64,000 nucleotides of DNA from Ovis canadensis. Its lineage: Eukaryota; Chordata; Mammalia; Artiodactyla; Bovidae. Position 1 is the stretch's first letter. Every line of letters begins with the position of its first letter. Shown piece by piece: positions 41,955 to 53,900 of this stretch. The notes below the pieces were generated by a model. That model ran no database searches. It was not told the DNA's origin and saw nothing but the letters and a program-made list of their open reading frames with translations. A program made the position numbers and the translations under genes. The stretch is from positions 3,060,501 to 3,124,500 of the forward strand of contig NC_091247.1 in the NCBI RefSeq assembly GCF_042477335.2. Direction: 5' to 3'.

Positions 41955-44900
41955 ATGGATGTGGATGCTGAGAGAGAGAGGATCTCCAGGGAGATCGAGC
42001 AGCTGGAGAGGATCTTGGACCCCTCCTGCGCGAGCATCAGCATGGACGTCTCGGAGTCAAGTCTCGACTCGGATTCGGATGCAGGTTAGCACCCACGCTC
42101 CTTGGTCAGAGCGGCCGGGTCTGCCCTTGGACCACGGTCAGCCACAGTGCGTCACTCCACTGGGTCTTTAGTCCGCTGGCCAGCATCACCACACTCCCTC
42201 ATCAGCCCCTGGCCCTGTGGGTGTGTGTGAGTGCCCTGCCCCTTGGTGCCGCAGGCTGTCCTGGGAGGTGGGCCCTGCTCTCCTTCTCAGGGGTCGGAAG
42301 GCTCCTGGCCTCAGCCCCCCCGGCTTGAACAGTCAGCCACCGCTGAGACCCCTTGGATCACTTCCTGGTGCTTGGGCAGCTGCCCTCTGTCGGAGGCCCC
42401 GCCGCCAGGGCTCCCCTTCTGCCCACCCCATGTGCTCCCCTGGGCCCCGAGTGCCCTTCCCGGCAGCTCTGGCCCAAGGCCTGCCTGCCAAGACCGAGCC
42501 ATCCAGGGCCCAGCCTCCCACCCCTCAGGTTCAGGTGTGGCCCTAGGGCTGAGCCTCTCAGGGTTCCCAGCTACACGGGCCTTCTCTCACCTGACACTGG
42601 GCCTCTGTGCACATCCGTTTTCCCCCTCTGACCAGCTCCCGCTCCCCCAGGACAGAGCTGTGTCACGTGGTCTGCCCTGGTGGCCCCTACAGTCCCTGTT
42701 CCCTCCATTCCTGGGGAAGCCCCCTGTTAGGCTGACATCTTGTCTTTCTGGCTGATCTGCCCTCGTCCACGCAGCATGCGTCCCCCGCAGGCCTTTTGTC
42801 CCCTGTGGACCTCCTCGCTTCAGCGCCCCGCCGCCCCCCGGCCTGTGGCTGCGCTGGCCGGTTGGCCTCAGCGCCTGTGGGGCCCGTCACTAGCTGCTGT
42901 GCCCAGCGCTGGGCACCGACCGTGTGCTTGCACTCCTGCAGATTCGCTGCCCGACGAGGACTCGGACCCGGACGCTGCTGGCCCACTGCTCTCGGTAACC
43001 TGTGGCCTGAGGTGGCCGTGCTTGCTGAAGCGGACACACCACCCTTCCAGTGGGTCTGGGGAGGGGGTTGCTTTGAACTCATCTTAGCTCTTCTGCGTTA
43101 TTAAAGTACCACGGGTGTTGTCAGTCAAGATAGAAGGGGTGTCATCAGAAATACACACGTTCCTAGAGATACCGTCATCACAGCTGGGCATCCAGGCCTC
43201 TCGCCTCTCTTAGCCCCTGCCGGCTGCAGCGACCTCAGCCGGACATGACTCGGGGGAGGCTGAGTGTGCTGCCTGGTCCTGCCCCGTAGTCGCCGCTCCG
43301 TGCGTCAGGGTGGCAGCCCCGGTCGGTGCGCGCACCAGAGCCAGGAGCAGCAGCTGGGATCAGAGGGAGCACTCAGGCCTGCTGCTCTGTGCCTGCCGTC
43401 TGTGTATCTTGTGATTTTCTGTTAGTTTGAGAAATTTTTATAATTGGTTTTTGTTTTATTCACTAAGTCAATAGACATGGAATTGCTTCCTGTTTGTAAC
43501 AGCGGGGTGGTCTCCTGATACGGACTTACTGTAGTTTGGTAGTCTTTAGACTCACCACCTTGGGGTGCATGTTTGGCTCAGCTCTAGTTTCAGTCTTGCC
43601 AGCGCTGCAGGGCCCACATTCCCACTCACTGTGTCTGCCAGCAAACCTGTTGTACAGTGAGTCTGAGTTTCACGGGAGTTTTTAGTATCAGGGGTGAAAA
43701 TTGCTCATTTTCTCAGTTTGTCACCTAAGGTATATTCTTAGAGATGGCGTATAAATTGGCTTTTTAAAAAAATCGTTTTTTTTCCTTTGTGTAAACTTAC
43801 TGACTTTTAATTGAAAGGTAATTGTTTTACAGTATCGTGTTGGTTCCCGTCACGCATCAGCGTGAATCAGCCATATGTACCAGCCATGCACGTGTTCCCC
43901 CCTCCTGAACCTCCCTCCCACCTCCCATCTAAATTGGATCGTTGTAAACTAGGAGACGTGTCCAGGTGCTGTGTGGTCCACAGTCAGGGTGGCGTCACAC
44001 CAGCCCAGCGGCCAGACTGCAGCTCACCTGGGGCCCTGCAGGTGCGTGAGTATCCCTCACCTGCAGTTCCCCGCTTGTCTCCAGGAGGAAGAGAGGTGGG
44101 GTGAAGCCAGCAATGACGAGGGCGACCCCAAGGAGAAGGCACTCCCTGAAGACCCAGAGACTTGCCTGCAGCTGAACATGGTCTACCAGGAGGTGGTCCG
44201 GGAAAAGCTGGCGGAGGTCAGCCTGTTGCTGGCCCAGAATCGGGAGCAGCAGGTCAGGCAGGCCTGGCCCAGGAGGTGCCGCCACCTGGCCTCGGGGGAC
44301 CAGGCCCTGGGTCCCATCCTTCAGGGGAGCCGCTGCTGGCTGACCCACTGGGGCCTTCTGTGTCTGCTGCAGGAGGAGGTCATGGGCGACCTCGCAGGCG
44401 TCAGGGGCCTCAGGGTGAAAGACGGCAGGAACCCGCCCCCGAACCTGTACCTCGGACACTTCATGAAGCCCTACTTCAGGGACAAGGTCACGGGAGTGGT
44501 GGGTGGCCCGCCCCCTGCTCGCGTCTCTACACCCTGCTGTGGGCGTCGGGACTTCCTCGAATTCTCAGGAGCGTGTTCCCTGGCCTCACTAAACTGAAAC
44601 CCTGCTGGCCTCAGGGGGGAGTAGCAGGCCTGCGTCCCTGGGAGGGAGTGGGTGGCCTCGGCCCACGGACAGGCGGCACCGAGTCCTCCCTGCAGGGGCA
44701 GCGCCTCCGGCCCTGCTGCAGGTGGTGTCCGGAGCCACTCCCTGGGCTGTGCTCTAGGGCTGGGCGTCCACGCACGCTGGGGGCCAGGGTCCCGAGTCCC
44801 AGCGGGAAGCACACTTGGCTCCGCCCACAGCGTGACCTGCCATTCTCCAACAGGGGCCTCCTGCCAATGAGGACACGCGGGAGAAGGCTGCCCAGGGCAT

Positions 44901-47900
44901 CAAGGCTTTCAAGGAGCTCCTGGTGACCAAGTGTACGAGCTCTACCCCAGGAGTCCACCCCAACCACTGGCCTGGTCACCTGAGGGCCTTCCCTTCCCCA
45001 CTGAATAGGGTCACGAGTTGTGTCGTGAGGGACAGACCAGGCCTCCCCGGGCTCGCTCTGTGCTCTCCCGCCTCGTCCCTGCTCCGGGGTGTGCACTGTG
45101 GGCGAGTCCCAGGCGGCCTCCTGCACGGTCACTTCCTTGTCACGGGCTGGACAGGGTGGGCTGGGGGCTTGTCGCTGATGGGGTGTGATCCCGAGTTACC
45201 CTGTCCGCTTCCTCGTCTCTGCAGGGAAGACCTGGGAAAAGGTCCTGCTCAGGAAGTCGGTGGTGAGTGACCGCCTGCAGCGGCTGCTCCAGCCCAAGTT
45301 GCTCAAGTGAGTGTGGAGGCTCCCTGCCCTGGGCCGAGGCCGGGACAGGCTGGCAGCTCCATGGCCAGAGGCCCTGGTGGCTGTGCCTACTGCCCTGCCA
45401 GCGTCCCTCCGCTGCGGTGGGAGCAGCACTGCTCCTGGCCTCTCCCTCGGGTGGGGCGTGTGAGGGCCAGCCCGTCCCCCACGAGTTGTCGGCTTGGGCT
45501 AGGCTGCGCTTAGAAAGAGGACTGTTGGCAAGACGGGTGTTCCATGTGTGCTGACAGGGTGGGGTCTCCCGACCACGTCGCAGCACCTGGGGTCAGGCCA
45601 GTGGTACCCAGGGCCGCCTCCCGGCTCGCATGGGTCTGGGCTTGTTTTGGGGCAGTGGGGTCACAGCTTGGGTCCTGCTTAGCTCGTCCTGGAGGCGGTT
45701 GTCTCTGAGGGTCAGCACGTCCGGAGCTTGGACGACAACGTGCTGGCCCCCGTGTGTACTGCGCGCCTGCCCGTCACGACAGTTGCACGCAGGGCCGCAG
45801 CTTTCTCTCCGAGTGTGTCTGGGGTGGGGGTCGGCCTTTGGAGCCTGTGCTCCCCATGGCCGTGCCGCGTGGCGTGCAGGCAGGCGGCCAGCCCCATGGT
45901 GCCTGCCCGTGGAAATGCCAGGCCGGCTGGCCGCGGGGCACAGCGTCGCCGTCAGCCCCACGGGCACCTGTCTCTGCCTCTCAGGCTGGAGTACTTGCAG
46001 CAGAAGCAGAGCAGGGCCACGAGCGAGCTGGAGAAGCAGGTCCTGGAGAAGCAGGCCAGGGAGGCGGAGAAGGAGGTGCAGGACATCAAGTGAGCAGCCC
46101 TGCCGGGGCGGGCGTGCTCCGCGGGGAGCCACGGGCCGGCGTGACCCCGTGCCCCTGCCCTCTCTGCAGTCAGCTCCCGGAGGAGGCCTTGCTGGGCGAC
46201 AGGCTGGACAGCCACGACTGGGACAAGATCTCCAATGTCAACGTGAGTCCAGCGGCCAGGGCGGGGTCAGCACCAGTCATTGAGGCCATGACCTGCGTGG
46301 GCCACTAGGCCTGCCGGGACTCCCTCCATTCACGCGCAGGTCCAGCAGTGTGGATCACTTTGGGGGCCTCCCCGCCGGCACGTCCCGGCAGCCTGGACAG
46401 AGACCCCACTCCCTGTGGCCCGCTCCCACACGGACAGGTCTGTCTGTCTGTCTGCAGTTCGAGGGAGGCCGCAGCACGGAGGAGATTCGCAAGTTCTGGC
46501 AGAACTACGAGCACCCGAGCATCAACAAACAGGAGTGGAGTGAACAGGAGGTGACCCAGCTGAAGGCCGTTGCGGCCAAGCACGGCCACCTGGACTGGCA
46601 GAGTATCGCCGAGGAGCTGGGGGTGAGGGTCACGCCACAGCCGGGGCCTGCCCTTGCAGCTGCCAGGGGGTCTGCTCGGGCCACTCGGGAGGGCAGCTGG
46701 AGGGTCTGCTCGGGCCACTCGGGAGGGCAGCTGGAGGAGGTCAGAGGTTGCTCAGACTGCACCGCCTCCCGCAGATGCCCTCCCGAGCAGCCTCGGTGTT
46801 CTGCCCGCTCCGTCCCCTTCCCGAGCCTCACCTCCTGCTCTAGAGCGTGCTCTGTTGATCTGGGAAGACTCTTTACCTGGTTCCTTTGGGTTTGGTTCTT
46901 TCTCGTCTCCTAAGGCAGGGACTGAGTTCTCACTCTCACCTCTGTCTTTAATGAAGATGGTGTTTGAGGTCCAGTTTTCTGAGAACAGCGTGGTCCGAAA
47001 CATCTCTTTTTTATCGGTTTTGGAGTGACTGTAGTTTTCATTGCTGCTTTGGATCTAAGTCATGTAGAAGTATGTTGTATCATTTTTAAACAGGTTTCTT
47101 AGAAACCCTACTGTTCTTCAATTTGAGTTTTATGGCAGTTTTAAAATTTATTCTCATTTTATTTATTTTTTTGGCCACTTCACGTAGCATGCAGGATCTT
47201 AGCTCCCCAGCTGGGGGTCAGACCTGCCTGCACCCTCTGCAGTGGAAGTGTGGAATCTTAACCACCAGACCCCCAAGGAAGTCCCTAAAATCTCCTCTTT
47301 TTAATTTCTCACTTTTGTGACCAAGTGCATGGTTGCAGCAAACTCAGCTAAACTTAGCAAAGCCGTTTAAAGACAGCAGTGTGTCCTTTGACCTGAATCT
47401 AGGGGTCTGTGGTAGCCTGTTAAGTAGAGTTTGTTGCATCTGTGAATTCCGCTCTGAAACAGTTGTGCTCACACGACGAGGCTGGAACCTGGCATAACCG
47501 TGCAGACAGGTCTTCTTGTCTTTTGTCTCTGCCTCGCGACTGCATTTAGATGCTGTGCAACCTAGCGTGCATGCCTTTACTCACTTGGTAAGCGATGCTA
47601 AAAAGGCAGTGTACACACTGAGTCCTAACGACTGGACCATCAGGGGGGTCTTCCCTTTGTCTTAACTTCCTTAGTATTTCTCTTCTATTTATTCATTTGA
47701 TCTGGCTGTGTCGGGTCTCCGTCGCTGCGTGTGGGCTTTCTCGAGTTGCAGTACGCAGGCTTCTCATTGCAGTGGCTTCTCTCGCTGCAGAGACGGGCTC
47801 TAGGGTACAGGGGCTTCCTGGTGTGGCACACAGGCTTCATTGCTCCGAGGCATGTGGGATCTCCCAGACCAGGGATCGAACCCATGTCTCCTGCATTGAC

Positions 47901-50900
47901 AGGCGGATTGTTTATCACCGAGCCACCAGGGAAGCCCATTATTTTTAAGACTCTTTTTTTGTTTTGTTTTGGCTGTGCTGCGAGGCTTGTGGGATCTTAA
48001 TTCCCCGACTAGGGATCAAACCCATGCTCCCTCCAGTGGAAGCACGACGTCTTAACCACCGGACCACCAGGGAATTCCCAAGGCTAGTTTTTTTTTAAAA
48101 GCTGTTTTAGGTTCACAGCAAAGCCTGAGAGGAAGGCACAGGGCTTTCTCACACACCCTTTGCCTCCACACGTGCAAAGCCTCCGGTTACGAGCATCACT
48201 CACCAGACGGAGATTTTTTTATTTTCTTTTTTTACCAGAGATAGATCTACACTGACTCATCATGGTTCTCACTGATATGCATTTAAGGTTCCTGCGTGTC
48301 TTTTCGTGGCTTGATGGTTCTCTTCTCGTTCACACTGATTAACATTCCATTGTCTAGATGGGCGAGAGTTTCACCCACTGAAGGGCATCCTGGGTGCGCT
48401 TACAGGACTTGTCAATTATGGGTAAAACTGCCGTTAGCATCCACGTGCAGGTTTTTGGGTGGAGAGACGTTTTCATCCCTTTGGATAAATACCTAGGAGC
48501 ACAACTGCTGGACCACAAGGTATGGACGTGTTCAGCTTTGTGGGAAAGCAGCTGGCAGTCTCCCACAGCGGCTGCGCCACCCCACGTCCCCCTCATCTGG
48601 TGCGTTAGGGCTCTGCATCTTGGCCGCTTTTGTAGCATCTCGGGTTAATCTGCGTCTCCCCAGACAACTCGCAAGGGGGCACTTCTGCCCACGCACCTAT
48701 TTGCCTTCCGTATGTCGCCTTTGGTGAGGTGTCTCTTAAGGTCTCGGCCCAGTGTTTGGTCAAGCTGTTCACATTCTGACGTTGCGTTGTAAGTGTTCTC
48801 TGTAATTCGGGTAACCGTCCACATCAGACGTGTCTTTTGCAGTTATCTTCTCCCAGTCTGTGACTTGTCTTCTGATTCTCTTGCCATTGTCTTTTTAACT
48901 TCAGTGAAGTCCAGCTTAAGAATTCTTTATTTCACAGACCGTACGTTTGATGTCTCGAAAGACATCGCCAACCCCTGTGCTCTGTAACCAGAGAGCTCAC
49001 TCTGGGAGAGAAGACACTTCACATCACTGCAGGGGACTCGTGGAAAACCCCTTTTCCACAGATGAGTGAGGGGGTGGATATGTGCAAAAGTGTTTACAGT
49101 GGGCCCCGGAGGGCTGTGTGCTCAGCTGGAGTGCAGCTGGAAGCTGGGGGGCCTTTACCTCGGAGCTCTCCCTGAGAGGGCATCCCTGGACACAGGCGCC
49201 ATCCCAGGGACTCTCCAGCACCCACCCCGACACGTGCACCTCTCAGCCACCCCTGATGGGGGCTTCAGCGAGGGGGGCCCCAGGGCCACAGCCCGGCCTG
49301 TAGCACAGGACGCCTTCGCCACAGGCCTGGCCAAGCAGAGGCCTCTCTTGGGAGTTTGCGCTTGTGGTGATTTTGGTGTCATGACAGGGAGGTGCTGTGA
49401 CGTTTGTGGACACACTTTGATGAGCTGATGTCGAGGACCCTCTTTAGTGGCCCTGGGCCTTCTGTCGGGGTGCTCTCCACCATGCCCCAGGGCAGCCGGG
49501 TAACCCCCTGCCCTGCTCTGGCCCCACAGACGCGCCGCACCGCCTTCCAGTGCCTGCAGAAGTACCAGCAGCACAACCCGGCCCTGAAGCGCAGGGAGTG
49601 GACGGAGGAGGAGGACCGCATGCTCACGCGGCTCGTGCAGGCCATGCGCGTTGGCAGCCACATCCCCTACCGGAGGAGTGAGTCCCGCGCCCGCCGGGCG
49701 GGACCCCACTCCCAGCTGGGGGGGCGGGGGCGGTGCTGCGACGTCCAGGCCACCTGCGATCAGTTCTCTGTGGTCAGCGTGGCTCCTCTCTGGGGGACCC
49801 AGGAAGTGCAGCGCCAACCAGCCCCCTCTGTCCGCAGTTGTCTACTACATGGAGGGCCGGGACTCCATGCAGCTCATCTACCGCTGGACCAAGAGCCTGG
49901 ACCCCGGCCTGAGGAAGGGGCTCTGGGCCCCAGAGGAGGACGCGGTGTGTCTGCGGGCCTAGGGCCTGGGGCCTAGAGTCTGGGCTGGACTGGGCTGGGC
50001 AGGTTGTGACCGACTCTGCTCCTGTCTCCCTGCAGAAGTTGCTTCAAGCAGTTGCCAAATACGGGGAGCAGGATTGGTTTAAAATCCGGGAAGAGGTGCC
50101 AGGTAGGAGCGATGCCCAGTGCCGAGACCGGTGAGTGGGACAGCTCTGGGCAGAGGAAGGCTTGCTGGGCTGCTTCCGGGTGGGCCACCAGGCGGGCAGG
50201 GAGACTGACCCAGGGTGGCCTGCTGGCGTGGGAAGAGGGGGTGGCCTTGGGGGCATGCAGGATGCGGATGGACCCGCTCAGGAAGCAGGGTCGCTTCTTC
50301 TTGAAGCCAGCCGTGTGCACGGGCTCCACTGGACATCCTGTGAGATCCCCTGGCGGCAGTTTCCCTGAGCTTTCCTTTAAACAGTATTATTCTGTAATTC
50401 ACATATAAACCATTCACTTAGAGTGGATAGTTCGGTAGGTTGGGGTGTATTTCTTCGGCTGTGTAGCCACCATCACAATTCTAGAACATTTTGATCACCC
50501 TGCAAAAAAAACACTATTCCCTACAAAAAAAAAAAGTTCAAGAATGGGCCAAAGGGATTTCCCTGGTGTCCAGTGGCTAAGATTCTATGCTCCCAATGCA
50601 GAGGGCCTGGGTCCCTTCCTGGCCAGGGAACTTGATCCTACGGGCCGCACCTGAGACCCAGCACAGCCAAATAAATAAATACTTAGGGGAAAACAGTGCG
50701 TAATGGACTTGAATGCACGTTTCTCCAACACACACACATGAATGGCCACTGAACACGCACAGAATGCTGGCGTGGCCGTTACGGAAACACAAGTCAGCGC
50801 TACGGCTGGGTGCCGCTTCACACACTTCAGGATGGTCTGTGTTTTATAAAAATGGGAAGGAAAAGTGCTGGAGGGGATGTGGAGAAATCAGAGCCCTTGT

Positions 50901-53900
50901 ACACTCTTGGTGGGATTGAAATGGGGCAGCCACTGTGGAAAAGAGCTCCAGGATTCCTAAAAAGATAAACAGAATTACCGTATTATCTTGGAGAAGGAAC
51001 TGGCAACCCACTCCAGTATTCTTGCCTGGAGAATCCCACGGACAGAGGAGCCTGACGGGCTACAGTCCATGGGGTCGCACAGAGTTGGGCGTGACTGAAG
51101 CGACTTAGCACACCATGTTGTCTAGCAGTGCACCCTGTACCCCAAAAAGTGGAAATCAGGGACTCAGACATTTGTCCACCCCTGTGGGCACTGGGCACTG
51201 GGCACAGCAGCTACAAGGTGGAAACGACCCACGTGCCCATCAGCAGATGAGCGGATAAACAGGTGCAATTCTGGCGTGGCACGGGCACCGAGCGGGGTTC
51301 TCACGCGTGCTGCACCGTGACTGAGCCTCGGAAGCACGCGTGTCCGTGTGGGTGTGCATGCTTGCTTTTCTCAGCTGTGCCTGCGAGTGAAATCATTAGG
51401 TCGTGTGGGGATTCTGTTTAGCCTTCTGAGAAGTGACCGTTTTCCAGAGTGGCTGCACCACCTTCAGTGCATCCCCACCAGCAGAGTGGGCGGGTCTCCG
51501 TCTTCCGCATCCTCCGGCACTCACTTCCCTTCTGGTTCAAGCCACCTAGTAGTGTGCAGTGGGGTCTCACTGCGGTTCTGGTCTGCGTCTCCTGAAGGGT
51601 GTTGATGCTGAGCGCCTTTCTCAGGTGTTATTTGGCCATTTCTGTGTCTTCTCTGAAGAAATCGCTATTTCTGTCCTTGGCCCATGTTTGAACTTGAGTT
51701 ATGAGGGTACTTGGTATATTCCAGGAACAAGTCTCAGCAGACACGTGATCTGCGGACCCCCTCTTCTAGTCTCTGGGTTGTCTCTTCACTTTCTTGAAAG
51801 TGGCCTTCGAGACACAGAAGGCGCTAGCTCCGTGCAAGCCCAGCCTGCCTGCGTTTCTCCCGGTGCTTGTGCCGGGTGTCACGGCCTAGAAACGACTGCG
51901 GACGCCAGGACAGCGGCGGGAGTACGTCTTAGCTTCTAAAACGTCTCTTTGTTTTTATGTCGCCTTCAGATATCTCAGAAGGCTACATTTCAGCTTGAAA
52001 AAGGGACGATGGAATTCCAAAGAAGTGAAGAAGTTAATTGAATTGATAGAAAAATACGGTGTCGGTAAGGTCTTCCTTCTCTGCTTTGTCCTGTCCACCG
52101 TCTCACGTAGTGGTTTTAACATCTGCCTGCGTCATAAAGTGGCCCCACGCCTGGTGCCTGCCTGTCCCGTGCAGAGTTACCATGACGTTATTGGCCGTGT
52201 TCCCTACATGATGCATCACATGCCGGGGCTTATTTAATTCTATAACTGGAGGTTTGTGCCTCTTAATCCCCGCCTCCTGAGCTGTCCCATGCCAGCCCCT
52301 CTCCTGTGGCGACTGCCCATTTCTTCTCTGTGTCTGTGCGTCGGCTTTCTGATTTGTTTTTCATACTCCATGTGTAAGTGAGGTCATATTTTCTCTGTCT
52401 GACTTACTTCACTTGGCATCACACCCTCCAGATCCATCCACGTTGCTGCAAATGGGAAGATTTTTTTTTTCTGTCATGACTGACGAATATTCCATTGTGT
52501 GTATGTGGAACGTATCTTACTTATTTTTCTTTGTCCATTCATCTATCAGTGGACACTTAGGTTGCTTCCATGTATTGCTGTAAGTAACACTGTTGTGGAC
52601 GTTGGTATATTAACTCCTCTTGAAACGTTTTGGAAAAGTCACTTGTGCAGCCATCTGGTCCTGGACTTTTGTTTGTTTATAGAGTTTTATTGTTATTATT
52701 ACTGATTCAGTTCTCTCCCTGGTAATCAGTCTGTTCGTAGATTTTGTTTCTCCCTGACTCAGTCTTAGGTGAGTACTTTTCTGGGCGTTTATCCATTTCA
52801 TCTGGATTGCCTAGTGTTTTTGGAGTACAGTTTGAGTACTGATCTTACGTTGCTGCTTAGTCGGTCAGTCGTGTCCAGCTCTTTGCGACCCCATGGACTG
52901 TAGCCCACCAGGCTCCTCTGTCCATGGGATTCTCCAGGCGAGAGTCCTGGAGTGGGCTGCCACTTCCTTCAGGGGATCTTCTTGACCAAGGGGTTGAACC
53001 CACCTCTCCGGTGTTGCAGGTGGGTTCCTGGCCACTGAGCCACCCAGGAAGCCCATGGTGGTCTTACACAAGCCTTCACGTTTCTGTGGTGGTAACTTCT
53101 CTCCATTTCTGACTTTACTGATTTGGGCCTTCTCTTTTTCTTGTGAGTCTGGTTAAAGATTTATCAATTTCGTTTATCTTATCAAAGACCCAGCACTTAG
53201 TTTCATTGATTTCTTTTTTTCTTAATTTTTAAAGTCATTTAATGTCTTTACTTTGGCCATGCTGGGTCGTCGTTGCCGCATGGCTTTCCTCGAGCTGCGG
53301 CGGGCGGGGGCATCTCAGGTCGCCGTGTGCAGGCTTCTCACTGAGGTGGCTTCTTTGGCTGTGCGCACAGAGCTCTGGTTGTGGTGCGTGACCTCAGAAG
53401 TTACAGCTCCCAGGCTCTGGAGCACAGGCTCAGTGGATGTGGCATGTGGGATCTTCCCAGACCAAGGACTGAATCCATGTTCCCTGCATTGGAAGGCGGA
53501 TTCTTAACCTCTGGACCCCCTGGGGAGCGCCTGTGTGTATCTGTTCCTTCCATCTGGTCTAGCGTGTTGTTTAGGGCAGGGTTTCCTTACTGATTTTTCG
53601 CCCAGATGCTCTGTCCGTCCATGCCAGCAGGTGGTGACGCCCCCTACTGCGCCATGTTACTGGCAACTTCACTTTACCTGATCCTCCGTGTTTATTTCTA
53701 AGCATTAGATCAGTTAGGTCTCCAGTCTTGGCGAAGTGGCCTTGTGTAGGAGCTGTCCTCTGGGCCCAGCAGTGCAGCCTTCTCTAGCCACCAGAGCGCT
53801 GTGCCTGGAGGTGCCCCCGTGCGGGGTGTCTGGCAGGGTTGACTGCTGAGGTGGTGCTGGCGGGCAGGGCTGGGCCCTGGTTCACTGGGCTGCTAGGCTA

